A DNA stretch of 30,826 nt, taken from contig CADADE010000038.1 in NCBI GenBank assembly GCA_902786615.1, positions 1-30,826 of the forward strand. Reading direction: 5' to 3'. Numbering within the stretch: the first letter of the stretch is position 1; the number at the start of each line of letters is the position of its first letter. The notes under the pieces are model-generated. The model was not told the origin of the DNA, did not search any database, and was given only the letters and a program-made list of their open reading frames with translations. The translations under genes were made by a program, and so were the position numbers. Positions 24,079 through 30,826 of this stretch are shown here, piece by piece. Source of the DNA: Oscillospiraceae bacterium. GTDB taxonomy: Bacteria; Bacillota_A; Clostridia; Oscillospirales; Oscillospiraceae.

Positions 24079-25284
24079 ATGGAAAAGAATAATATCTCCA
24101 GCTTTTTACTGTATTGTGGGATTGGCAGGGACGACTTTAACCTGGTGCGTCCCATGCTATGGGAGAGAAACATCCTTGCGCTCAGAATCACATCGCTGTT
24201 GGCCGGCGGCCTCGGCTTGATCTTCCTTGTCCTGAATCTTTTTCTCCATTCTGGCATCTGGGTTCCCTATCTGTTCCTGTTATGCGGCAGCGCCGTCATC
24301 TTTCTCCTGCTTCAATGGATGCGCGGGCAAAACAGCAGTGAGTTGTTCTGCATTCTGATTTGCTATACTGAGATGATCATCGTCTGCGTCTATGCGATCG
24401 TTCTCAGTCTGCAAAGCAGCAACTATGATATCCCCGCAACCAGCGTGATCGTGTTTATCGCGCTGCTCCCGCTGAGCATCGACGACCGTCCCGTTCGCAT
24501 GTATGCGGTCATGCTGTGTGAGACCCTGGGGTATCTGGCACTGTCCTCTATACGAAAATCCGCGCACGCCTTTTCTCTCGATCTCATGAACGCTGTGACC
24601 TTCTGTATTGCCGGAATGATTCTGTACGGCATCATCTGCGCAAGAAATGTCAGGGAGATCTATCAGAACCTTCGAGTGGAACGCATTCAGCGAAGCATCA
24701 TTTCCTCCCTCGCTGAGGTGGTTGAAGAGCGGGATGAAAACACCGGCGATCATATCCAGCGCACGGAGAGCTATGTGGAACAGCTGCTCCTGCGCATGAG
24801 AAAGCATGCCCGCTATTCCGGATTGACGGAAAACTATTGCAGCTACGTTGCCTTGGCGGCGCCCATGCATGATATAGGCAAGATCAGAATACCTGACGCG
24901 ATCCTTAACAAGCCCGGAAAGCTGACAAAAGAAGAGTTTGAGATCATGAAGCGTCACGCCGCGTTCGGCGGCGACATCATACGCAAGACCATGAGCGATG
25001 TGGAAGAAAAGGAGTACTGCGATATTGCGTACAACATTGCCCGCTATCATCATGAGCGCTACGACGGCACGGGATATCCGGATGGGCTGCGTGGAGAGGA
25101 GATTCCTTTGGAGGCCCGGGTCATGGCGCTGGCGGACGTCTACGACGCGCTGGTTTCCGAGCGCGTGTATAAAAAGGCTTTTTCTGCGGAGGAAGCGAGA
25201 AAAATCATCCTGGAAGTCAGCGGAACGCAATTTGATCCAAACCTTGTTCCGCTCTTTCTGGAATGTGTCAAGGCAGATGCATAA
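24079..25284 (+). CDS. Membrane HD-GYP domain phosphodiesterase
   Basis: The 401-residue protein most likely hydrolyses cyclic di-GMP. The N-terminal half (about residues 30-195) has about six hydrophobic segments. A short linker with RSIISSLAEVVEERDENTGDH enters the HD-GYP domain. The domain has the HD pair His264-Asp265 in HDIGKIRIPDAILNKPGKL, the ARYHHERYDGTGYP stretch with the GYP motif at 332-334, and LADVYDALVSERVYK. All metal-ligand motifs are intact. GAGGGA precedes the ATG. It is a candidate partner, acting in the opposite direction, for the GGDEF protein encoded at 14477-15853, though the two genes are not linked in an operon. GC content is below that of the uronate region. Confidence 0.93.
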   Translation: MEKNNISSFLLYCGIGRDDFNLVRPMLWERNILALRITSLLAGGLGLIFLVLNLFLHSGIWVPYLFLLCGSAVIFLLLQWMRGQNSSELFCILICYTEMIIVCVYAIVLSLQSSNYDIPATSVIVFIALLPLSIDDRPVRMYAVMLCETLGYLALSSIRKSAHAFSLDLMNAVTFCIAGMILYGIICARNVREIYQNLRVERIQRSIISSLAEVVEERDENTGDHIQRTESYVEQLLLRMRKHARYSGLTENYCSYVALAAPMHDIGKIRIPDAILNKPGKLTKEEFEIMKRHAAFGGDIIRKTMSDVEEKEYCDIAYNIARYHHERYDGTGYPDGLRGEEIPLEARVMALADVYDALVSERVYKKAFSAEEARKIILEVSGTQFDPNLVPLFLECVKADA

Positions 25285-25354
25285 TAGAACAGACGGAGAA
25301 AACAGATCTCGTCCGTGGAGAGCGGCTGGCTCTTGCATTTGAAGGGTTTAAGAA

Positions 25355-25966
25355 ATGAATAAAAAAACGATATTGCTTGTGTTTTTGACAGGTATTCTTA
25401 TTTTTAACGGGTGTGCTGCAATGAAGGAAAACGTTTCTGAAGGGTATTCCGATCACATCAAGGACGATTCTTTATCCTTGGAAAAAGAAGTCAGGGAAAA
25501 ATATGATAATCTTGTGAAATACCTGATAGAAAACAACATTTCTATTACGGCTATGGAAAGCTGCACCGCAGGGCAGATCGCATCACTTCTGACAGATACT
25601 TCAGGTTCCTCTGCCATCATAAAGGGCGCGTTTGTAACCTACAGCAATGAGGCTAAAATTCGGATGGGAGTTTCTGAGCGGATTATAAACGAATACGGTG
25701 TTTATTCCAAAGAGACAGCTGCTGAAATGGCAAGGGTATGCAGAGCGTTTTACGATGCTGATATAGGAATTGGCGTAACCGGTACCTTCGGAAATGTCGA
25801 TCCCAACAACAAAGACAGTACCCCCGGCGAAGTGTTTTTTGCAATTTCTATGCGAGACGGAACGGAGAGTTTCTACTGCGAGGTTCCGGAACAGCCATCC
25901 AGACTGTATTACAAGTTGTATATGGCGAATGTAATTGCTGACGAACTTAACAAAAAAGTGCGTTGA
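25355..25966 (+). CDS. CinA C-terminal/PncC-type amidase with an export signal
   Basis: The last 160 residues of this 203-residue protein match the CinA C-terminal (nicotinamide-nucleotide amidase, PncC) family, which deamidates NMN in the cytoplasm. The catalytic-serine motif MESCTAGQIASLLTD, the TYSNEAKIRMGV segment with conserved Tyr and Lys, the YSKETAAEMA stretch and GVTGTFGNVDP are seen. Unusually, the N-terminus is MNKKTILLVFLTGILIFNGC followed by a polar 30-residue spacer. This looks like a lipoprotein signal with Cys20, although FNGC is a loose lipobox. The enzyme would then act outside the membrane. The gene is AT-rich and follows the HD-GYP gene by 70 bases on the same strand. GAAGGG is the likely ribosome site. 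Confidence 0.82.
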   Translation: MNKKTILLVFLTGILIFNGCAAMKENVSEGYSDHIKDDSLSLEKEVREKYDNLVKYLIENNISITAMESCTAGQIASLLTDTSGSSAIIKGAFVTYSNEAKIRMGVSERIINEYGVYSKETAAEMARVCRAFYDADIGIGVTGTFGNVDPNNKDSTPGEVFFAISMRDGTESFYCEVPEQPSRLYYKLYMANVIADELNKKVR

Positions 25967-26015
25967 GATGATCATACGGGCGCGAAGCCAGTGTATCGAC
26001 ATCTCCTACTGAAAA

Positions 26016-26064
26016 GCGGACCGAAGCCACCACATTTTGCGTGTGCGGCTCCGGCCCGTTTTTT
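26016..26064 (+). terminator. Terminator after the CinA-like gene
   Basis: GCGGACCGAAGCC (26016-26028) pairs with GGCTCCGGCCCG (about 26047-26058), followed by six T residues. The right half closely resembles the terminator at 30452-30502. Confidence 0.8.
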
Positions 26065-26153
26065 GTTTCCCCGGCAAAAGTCTTACCGTTCATTTTTTAT
26101 GGACATGCGGCTGCTGAGATTGAATAAACATGTAATATTTCAGCTTGTTTTTG

Positions 26154-26182
26154 TTGAAAAAACGGAGCCGCCATGATATAAT
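26154..26182 (+). promoter_or_regulatory. Promoter of the exported-protein cluster
   Basis: TTGAAA (26154-26159) and a perfect TATAAT (26177-26182) are separated by 17 bases. Transcription would start near 26189, leaving about a 130-base leader before the first gene of the cluster. No known riboswitch was recognised in the leader. Confidence 0.75.
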
Positions 26183-26319
26183 ACTTGTTACGAAATTTTG
26201 GAAAAGGGCAGATAAGGATAGCGGCACATGGCCCGCCTGTTCCGCCCCTTATTCCCTCCGGCAATAAGCGTATCACGGTGTGGACTGCTCTTCATTTTTT
26301 CGTGATGATGAGGGAGTGA

Positions 26320-26808
26320 ATGCAAAAAATGGATAATAAAAAGAAAAAACATGACCCGCGCAACGCGCTCATCGTTGTGCTGATTGTGGTGGCCGTTGCC
26401 GCCATCGCGCTGGCGGTCTGGGCACTTTCCACCCGGCAGGCGGCAGAACCGGAAAAGCCGCATCTCACCCCGAAACCCACGCCGACGGAGGCGCCGCTGA
26501 CCAATACCATTGCCCTGCCGCAGTTTGCGTGGCTGAACATGGAGGCGGACAAGACGGAACAGTCGCTGACCTTTGACAACCCGCAGCGCAACTTCGCCCA
26601 TTTCCGCGTCTCCCTTGTTATGGACGGGGAAACGCTCTGGGAGTCGGAGCTGCTGGCCCCCGGCGAAACCTCAAAACCGGTGACGCTCTCCAAGCCCCTC
26701 GCGGCGGGCGAGTACCAGGTCGAGCTCTGCTATGCATGCTTTGCCGACGCGGAAGGGACCAGCCCCCTCAACGGCGCGCGAAGCCCGGTCAGACTGGTGG
26801 TGCAGTGA
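26320..26808 (+). CDS. Membrane-anchored protein, first gene of the surface cluster
   Basis: I do not recognise a named family. The 162-residue protein has a basic cytoplasmic N-terminus (KKKKHDPR), one membrane helix (about residues 17-37), and a Pro/Thr spacer (EKPHLTPKPTPTEAP). A roughly 100-residue beta-rich outer domain follows, with motifs LWESELLAPGETSKPVTLSK and LAAGEYQVELCYACF. The fold would be a small Ig-like or fibronectin-like sandwich. ATG codons at 26320 and 26329 are both possible; AGGGAG lies just upstream and its spacing fits the second slightly better. The stop overlaps closely with the next gene (ATG at 26810), so translation is coupled. Being the first gene after the promoter, it may be the membrane base of the system, which is an inference. 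Confidence 0.7.
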   Translation: MQKMDNKKKKHDPRNALIVVLIVVAVAAIALAVWALSTRQAAEPEKPHLTPKPTPTEAPLTNTIALPQFAWLNMEADKTEQSLTFDNPQRNFAHFRVSLVMDGETLWESELLAPGETSKPVTLSKPLAAGEYQVELCYACFADAEGTSPLNGARSPVRLVVQ

Positions 26809-26809
26809 G

Positions 26810-27364
26810 ATGGGGAGAAAAGCGATTTGCTGTGTCCTGATTGCGGCGGCGCTGTGTTTGGGAACAGCCACCGCGTTCGCGGAGGTTTTTTTGATAGAAG
26901 AACCCCTGATCGAGCCGGTGCTTTTGGAAGAAGCGCCCGCAGCGCAGGAAGAAATCTATCCGCAAGACATGCCCGGCTTCGAAGATGAATCCTGTGACGA
27001 AGAGCCGAAAGCAGCGGAGGAAGCGTCCTTCACCTTTCACACGCCGGAGGACATGTCCATCGTGTTCGGTGCGGAGACGCAGTCCATCGGCTTTGTATCC
27101 GTCTCGGAGGCGACCGGCCTGCGGGAAGGGCAGCGCATCGTGCTCTATATTGAAAGCCCGGCTTTTGTGAACCTCGATTCCCCGGACGAGACCATCCCGC
27201 TCTCCATCACCGACGCGGAGGGAAACAATGTGATCTGCCTCTGGGATGAAACGATGGGAGAGCGGACGGTGGAGCTTTTTATCCATATAAGTGCGGAGGA
27301 CTGGGCCCGCGCCGCCCTCGGACGCTATGCCGCGACGATCGATTACCGCGCAGCGGTGAAATAA
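26810..27364 (+). CDS. Exported beta-rich protein, surface cluster member 2
   Basis: The 184-residue protein starts MGRKAICCVLIAAALCLGTA with a signal peptide cleaved near TAFAE. The start at 26810 is one base after the previous stop and gives a proper signal sequence. An acidic stretch (residues about 24-65, rich in Glu and Pro) precedes the domain. The domain has MSIVFGAETQSIGFVSVSE, LREGQRIVLYIES and a C-terminal ISAEDWARAALGRYAATIDY. This layout (a FG-x-IG region, then a W-x-x-A-x-x-G-x-Y-x-x-T-I-x-Y ending) is shared with the next four genes, so I group them as one family. No named domain was recognised. It is probably a secreted subunit. Confidence 0.7.
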   Translation: MGRKAICCVLIAAALCLGTATAFAEVFLIEEPLIEPVLLEEAPAAQEEIYPQDMPGFEDESCDEEPKAAEEASFTFHTPEDMSIVFGAETQSIGFVSVSEATGLREGQRIVLYIESPAFVNLDSPDETIPLSITDAEGNNVICLWDETMGERTVELFIHISAEDWARAALGRYAATIDYRAAVK

Positions 27365-27387
27365 TAATTGTACAAAGGAAAAAACTT

Positions 27388-27948
27388 ATGAAAAAACTGC
27401 TTGCAATCCTGCTGGCGCTGACACTGTTGCTGAGCTTGGGCGTCACGGCATTTGCGGACACTTACGAGGAAGGAACCACCAGCATACAAGAGCATACGCA
27501 AACCATCACCGTGAACGCGCCGGCCCTGACCTGGACGCTCGAGATTCCTGCGGATCTTGAAATCGAATTTGGCAATACTGATCTAATAGAGATGGGAAAT
27601 CTAAAAATCTCTGACGTTTCTTGGGCCACACTTCCTGCGAATTACTTTATTTATGCCACGATGCACCTTAGAAATCAACTGTCCAACTCAACGGACAGCA
27701 GCACAATCGCCTATGATCTTTCTTGTAGACATCATGTACCTAATCCAAACGCACCAGGTGACGAAATGATCAGCAGTCAGACCTCCCCATGGGGAGATAC
27801 CCCTCCGGCATATTACCAGTCGAGTACACATTTTAGATGGTCTGTAATGTATATCCAGATTTCTGAGCAAAGTTGGCAGGCGGCTGTTCCCGGTGAAAAA
27901 TATACGGGAACGATTAACTATAGCTCCCAATACGGGCCGTGGCAATAG
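27388..27948 (+). CDS. Exported beta-rich protein, surface cluster member 3
   Basis: The 186-residue protein has a strong signal peptide (MKKLLAILLALTLLLSLGV, cut after AFA). The mature domain has the stretches TITVNAPALTWTLEIPADLE and IEFGNTDLIEMGNLKISDV, a variable middle with two Cys-free loops except one Cys, and the ending ISEQSWQAAVPGEKYTGTI followed by NYSS. It is very similar to the next gene in the N- and C-terminal thirds, while the middle differs. AAAGGA precedes the ATG 24 bases after the previous stop. The likely fold is a beta-sandwich. The function is unknown; as part of the cluster it may be a surface subunit. Confidence 0.72.
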   Translation: MKKLLAILLALTLLLSLGVTAFADTYEEGTTSIQEHTQTITVNAPALTWTLEIPADLEIEFGNTDLIEMGNLKISDVSWATLPANYFIYATMHLRNQLSNSTDSSTIAYDLSCRHHVPNPNAPGDEMISSQTSPWGDTPPAYYQSSTHFRWSVMYIQISEQSWQAAVPGEKYTGTINYSSQYGPWQ

Positions 27949-27995
27949 CATCACAGTTCTTTGTGCAGACCACCCACGCGAAAGGAGACCACAAC

Positions 27996-28559
27996 ATGAA
28001 AAAACGCATTTCCCTGCTGCTGGCGCTGGCGCTGCTGCTGAGCGTGGGCGTCACGGCATTTGCGGACACTTACGAGGAAGGGATCGACAACACACAAACA
28101 CGCACGCAAACCATCACCGTGAACGCGCCGGCTCTGACCTGGACACTCGAGATTCCTGCGAATCTTGAAATTGAATTTGGCAATACGGATCTAATAAAGA
28201 TGGGAAATCTAAAAATCTCTGACGTATCTTGGACCACACTTCCTGCGAGTAACTTTATTTTTGTCAATATGAGCTATGCAAGGGAATTGACTAACGCAAA
28301 GAAGAATAGCGCTATTTTCTTCGATCTTAGGTGTCAATATCATACACAGACGCCTCACACACAGGGTAAAGAAATGCTTAGCAGTTTCGAGCACCCAGGG
28401 GAAGACGGAAACCCTCCGGTAACTTACCATTCGAATACAGAATATAGATGGGCTGATATGTATATCCAGATTTCTGAGGATAGCTGGCAGGTGGCTATTC
28501 CCGGTGAAAATTATACGGGAACGATTACATATAGCTCCCAATACGGGACATGGTTTTAG
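27996..28559 (+). CDS. Exported beta-rich protein, surface cluster member 4 (paralogue of member 3)
   Basis: The 187-residue protein starts MKKRISLLLALALLLSVGV and has a signal peptide cut after AFA. The first third (THTITVNAPALTW-like, here TQTITVNAPALTWTLEIPAN, then IEFGNTDLIKMGNLKISDV) is almost the same as in member 3. The last third has QISEDSWQVAIPGENYTGTI and TYSSQYG. The middle (about residues 85-150) differs strongly, both in sequence and in base composition. The start at 27996 follows GAAAGGAG; codons upstream in the frame belong to the repeated leader. It is a recent duplicate of member 3 with a changed centre. The function is unknown. Confidence 0.72.
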   Translation: MKKRISLLLALALLLSVGVTAFADTYEEGIDNTQTRTQTITVNAPALTWTLEIPANLEIEFGNTDLIKMGNLKISDVSWTTLPASNFIFVNMSYARELTNAKKNSAIFFDLRCQYHTQTPHTQGKEMLSSFEHPGEDGNPPVTYHSNTEYRWADMYIQISEDSWQVAIPGENYTGTITYSSQYGTWF

Positions 28560-28606
28560 CATCACAGTTCTTTGTATAGACCACCCACACGAAAGGAGAC
28601 CACAAC

Positions 28607-29170
28607 ATGAAAAAACTTATCTCCCTGCTGCTGGCGCTGGCGCTTCTGCTCAGCCTCGGCAGCGCGGCCCTGGCGGAAGGCACGGGTGACAGTCACACTT
28701 ATACAGATCCCGAAAACGATCATACTTCCCTGGAGCAGACGATCACCACCACCATCCCGGACAACAAGCTCACATGGTATCTGGAAATCCCGTCCGACAT
28801 CACCATCAACCAGGGTGGCTACAACGGCCGCGTGAGCCTCGGAAATGTTAAAATTACCGTGGACAGCGGAGAGCTGTCGGACAAGCAGAAGATCGAAGCC
28901 GCGCTGACCTATGACGGGGTGTTGACCGATACGGATAACACCGACATTAAGATCAACTATCTGCTCAGCGATAAAAACGCCGAGCCCGAATATGAAGAAA
29001 CCGCAATGGAAACCGGCAAAGCCTACGTTGTGGGCACAAAAACGAAGACCGCCGAAACCTATAACGCCCCGGACGCATGGGTCATAGAGGACACCTGGAA
29101 CACGGCGGAAAGCGGAGACTACGCGGGAACGGTCGTCTATTCTTCCAAGCTTGTCGAAACGGACGCATAA
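28607..29170 (+). CDS. Exported beta-rich protein, surface cluster member 5
   Basis: The 187-residue protein has a signal peptide nearly identical to member 4 (MKKLISLLLALALLLSLG, cut near ALA) and the same leader, but the mature part has diverged. It keeps the family skeleton: LTWYLEIPSDITINQGG, VSLGNVKITVDSGELSDKQK, IKINYLL, and a C-terminal DTWNTAESGDYAGTVVYSS. GAAAGGAG precedes the ATG. The composition is more GC-rich and the protein more acidic than members 3 and 4. It is read as an older paralogue in the same array. No Cys is present. The function is unknown. Confidence 0.7.
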   Translation: MKKLISLLLALALLLSLGSAALAEGTGDSHTYTDPENDHTSLEQTITTTIPDNKLTWYLEIPSDITINQGGYNGRVSLGNVKITVDSGELSDKQKIEAALTYDGVLTDTDNTDIKINYLLSDKNAEPEYEETAMETGKAYVVGTKTKTAETYNAPDAWVIEDTWNTAESGDYAGTVVYSSKLVETDA

Positions 29171-29186
29171 GGGAAAGGAGAACACG

Positions 29187-29729
29187 ATGAAAAAACTACT
29201 CAGCTTCCTTTTGGCTCTTGCGCTCCTGTCCAGTCTGAGCGTCATCGCCTTTGCCGACGGGGAGTCGACCGGGGGAAATCAGACCGTTAATGCGCACATC
29301 ACCGGCGATCCCTCCTGGGTGCTGGTGATTCCGGCAGACCAGACCATCGAATATATGGCCGAAGAGACCGATATTGTCCATGCCGAATGCTCGATAGACA
29401 ATCCAAAGCATATCCCGGCCGAATGCACCATCAACGCCTCGCTCACACACACCGGGAACTTTACCCTGAAAACGGATGCAAGCAAGACGATCCCCTTCAC
29501 CCTCAATGCCTTCGACAAAGAAGTCGCCGCGGGCACGCCGGTAATTGTCTCCCAGTATTGGAGCGACACAAGAAACAACCATTGCTACGGCCAAATCAAT
29601 ATTGTGATCTCCAGAGACAGTTGGAAGAGCGCGGAACAGGGCGGTACTTACACCACGCCCGTCACCTATACCTCTGAGCTGGTCGATCATATCGTTGCCC
29701 CGGCGGACGGCGGTACCGATCGCGGTTAA
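29187..29729 (+). CDS. Exported beta-rich protein, surface cluster member 6
   Basis: The 180-residue protein starts MKKLLSFLLALALLSSLSV with a signal peptide cut after AFA. The start at 29187 follows GGGAAAGGAG. The mature domain has DPSWVLVIPADQTIEY, CTINASLTHTGNFTL and the closing VISRDSWKSAEQGGTYTTPV followed by TYTSELV. This matches the W-x-x-A-x-x-G-x-Y-x-x-x-V-x-Y-x-S ending of the family. Three Cys (residues about 67, 86 and 132) could allow a disulfide bond outside the cell. The C-terminal tail (about 12 residues, Gly/Asp-rich) is not a sorting signal. It is translated just before the wall-anchored last gene. Confidence 0.7.
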   Translation: MKKLLSFLLALALLSSLSVIAFADGESTGGNQTVNAHITGDPSWVLVIPADQTIEYMAEETDIVHAECSIDNPKHIPAECTINASLTHTGNFTLKTDASKTIPFTLNAFDKEVAAGTPVIVSQYWSDTRNNHCYGQINIVISRDSWKSAEQGGTYTTPVTYTSELVDHIVAPADGGTDRG

Positions 29730-29759
29730 GCCGCCTTTACGAAAGGAGCGGGATGCCCT

Positions 29760-30407
29760 TTGAAAAGAATACTGTGCACCCTGCTCCTCTGCGGCCTTTT
29801 GCGCGCCCTGCTCCCCGCTGCCTTCGCCGATGGCCAGGTGCAGACGGTCACACTCAATATTCCCTGCACCGTGACTATGGACGTGGGCGAGCACGGCAAG
29901 GTTTACTCTACCGGCACGACCTGTACAGGCCCGGGCATTGACTCCTTTCAGGTCTGGCCCGGCACGCGGGTGAGCTTTCTCATCACCCCGGATACAGGTT
30001 ATGTCGTCAACGTGCTGACGCTATCCGGCAAGGACGTGCGCGAGGGCCTGCGCTATGGGCTGTATGGCACCGTTATCGAGCATAGCGAGACGCTGGTCGT
30101 GCGCTTTATCAAGAGCGCAACTCCGCCGACACCCACGCCGACCACGAGTCCCACCCCAGCGCCGACATCAACTCCCACGTCAAGTCCTATCCCAACGTTC
30201 TCGCCTGCCTCGACTCCATCCCCGTGGGCGACACCGGTTCCCACGACCCCTCCGTGGCAGGTGCCGCCGCCTTACGGCCCCAAGACCGGCGACGAGAGCA
30301 CTGTAGGCGCATGGGCTACAGTGATGCTTGTCAGTACAGCATGTTTTCTGCTGCTCTCCCGAAAAAACCATAAGCCGCACACAGATCATACACAGAAGCG
30401 CAATTAA
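29760..30407 (+). CDS. Sortase-type wall-anchored protein, last gene of the surface cluster
   Basis: The 215-residue protein has a signal peptide (MKRILCTLLLCGLLRALLPA), starting at a TTG after GAAAGGAGCGGG. A domain follows with GEHGKVYSTGT, WPGTRVSFLITPDTGYVVN and ETLVVRFI, which resembles a single InlB-type B-repeat (PD-x-GY pattern). Then comes a Pro/Thr/Ser-rich stalk (about residues 122-178). The C-terminus has PKTGDE, a hydrophobic helix (about 188-204) and a basic tail (SRKNHKPH). This is the order of a cell-wall sorting signal, with PKTG in place of LPKTG, so attachment to peptidoglycan by a sortase is expected. No sortase gene is in the window. It could anchor the other exported proteins of the cluster, which is an inference. 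Confidence 0.78.
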   Translation: MKRILCTLLLCGLLRALLPAAFADGQVQTVTLNIPCTVTMDVGEHGKVYSTGTTCTGPGIDSFQVWPGTRVSFLITPDTGYVVNVLTLSGKDVREGLRYGLYGTVIEHSETLVVRFIKSATPPTPTPTTSPTPAPTSTPTSSPIPTFSPASTPSPWATPVPTTPPWQVPPPYGPKTGDESTVGAWATVMLVSTACFLLLSRKNHKPHTDHTQKRN

Positions 30408-30451
30408 CAGATCAACCGTAAAAGGCCAGTTTGCGAAATCTCCCCACGTTA

Positions 30452-30502
30452 AAAACGGATCAGAGTCTGCACATTTCCATGTGCGGCTCCGGTCCGTTTT
30501 TT
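30452..30502 (+). terminator. Terminator of the surface cluster
   Basis: AACGGATCAGAGTCTGCAC pairs with GTGCGGCTCCGGTCCGTT with G-U pairs and one bulge, followed by T residues. It lies about 45 bases after the last gene and resembles the terminator at 26016-26064. Confidence 0.8.
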
Positions 30503-30707
30503 GCGAAAACAGTTCTTCATAAACAGCGCGCGTGTTGTGCGTTTCGGATTATTCTCGCGCACACGGGAAAGATAACAGCGTCTCGCCGTTCTTCCCCGGC
30601 TGCGCTTCTTTCCGAACGGCCTCCAGGAAATTGTGATCTCTTTGCTCTGCGAAGCCTCATTCCGGTCAAATTCCAGTCAGGCCATAAAGAGGGGTATTTT
30701 TAGGCAG
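30503..30707. other. Gene-free stretch before tRNA-Pro
   Basis: Together with the terminators on both sides, this fills the 336 bases between the surface cluster and the tRNA. An open frame runs through part of it on + but lacks a ribosome site and any recognisable pattern, so I see no gene here. Confidence 0.5.
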
Positions 30708-30744
30708 AAAAAATCCCCAATTTCTAACGAAATTGAGGATTTTT
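30708..30744 (-). terminator. Terminator downstream of tRNA-Pro
   Basis: On the minus strand AAAAATCCTCAATTTC and GAAATTGGGGATTTTTTC form a stem with a short loop and a T-run, directly after the CCA end of the tRNA. Confidence 0.8.
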
Positions 30745-30819
30745 GGTCCGAGTGAGAAGATTCGAACTTCCGGCCTCTTGAACCCCATTCAAGCACGCTA
30801 CCAACTGCGCTACACCCGG
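30744..30819 (-). tRNA. tRNA-Pro (anticodon GGG)
   Basis: On the minus strand the acceptor strands CCGGGTG and CACTCGG pair (one G-U). The D-arm GCGCAGTTGGTAGCG is standard, and the anticodon arm is CTTGA-ATGGGGT-TCAAG with anticodon GGG. The T-arm is GGAAG-TTCGAAT-CTTCT. Discriminator A and an encoded CCA follow. The 76-base length is normal. All stems are intact, so it should be functional. Confidence 0.93.
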
Positions 30820-30826
30820 ATCTCTT

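Larger units (their letters stand above)
27388..28611 (+). repeat. Tandem duplication of gene plus leader
   Basis: The units starting at 27388 and 27996 are near-identical over the signal-peptide and first domain codons and again over the last codons. The leader following each (27946-27998 and 28557-28609, GCATCACAGTTCTTTGT...GAAAGGAGACCACAACATG) is also nearly the same. The middle of each unit is diverged. The offset is about 608-611 bases. Confidence 0.8.

Noticed and set aside
26189..26319. Leader of the surface cluster as a possible riboswitch, including c-di-GMP type
   Set aside because: I compared it with the GEMM consensus in mind and found none of the conserved blocks; only small hairpins are visible.
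30431..30703. 90-codon frame after the surface cluster
   Set aside because: It starts in a terminator, has no ribosome site and no sensible composition.
1..30826. CRISPR arrays or complete insertion sequences
   Set aside because: No regularly spaced direct repeats with unique spacers and no transposase or Cas gene were seen anywhere in the window.

Overview
The window looks like chromosomal DNA of a gut-type anaerobic Clostridia member, most likely an Oscillospiraceae relative. Reasons: GC-rich coding with strong AAGGAG-type ribosome binding sites, TTGACA/TATAAT-type promoters, palindromic intergenic repeats of the kind common in that family, a PKTG-type wall-sorting signal, and TRAP-fed hexuronate catabolism. 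The genus is an inference.

Region 1 (1-10539, + strand) is a hexuronate/uronide utilisation locus. It holds a TRAP transporter (end of DctP, then DctQ and DctM), two paralogous GH31 glycosidases, mannonate dehydratase (UxuA) and fructuronate reductase (UxuB). The logic is import of an acidic sugar or glycoside, intracellular hydrolysis by GH31, then fructuronate to mannonate to 2-keto-3-deoxygluconate. Glucuronate isomerase and KDG kinase/aldolase are not in the window. Several strong palindromes sit between these genes.

Region 2 (10540-11864) is an AT-rich island with a truncated DUF4179-like ORF and several folded palindromes, probably the relic of an inserted element.

Region 3 (11776-22067) is housekeeping and signalling: an MFS transporter joined to NagA; a tRNA-Leu(CAA) whose 3' acceptor strand is replaced by a palindrome; a membrane diguanylate cyclase (-); an unrecognised secreted 573-residue protein (-); ProC (+); a degenerate guanylate kinase and a CoA-transferase (-); and an RlmD-type rRNA methyltransferase (+).

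Region 4 (22120-25966) is visibly lower in GC: a dicarboxylate/amino acid symporter with an N-terminal soluble domain in a different frame (frameshift), repeats resembling an IS21-family end, an HD-GYP phosphodiesterase, and a CinA/PncC-type amidase carrying an export signal.

Region 5 (26154-30502) is the most unusual part. A consensus promoter precedes seven consecutive genes for small membrane-anchored or exported proteins. Five of them (26810, 27388, 27996, 28607, 29187) appear to be variants of one beta-rich single-domain family. The last has a Pro/Thr/Ser linker and a sortase-type C-terminus. Similar hairpin terminators lie before and after the cluster. It looks like an undescribed surface-structure locus. 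The window ends with a tRNA-Pro(GGG) on the minus strand.

All calls come from reading the sequence; no database search was run.
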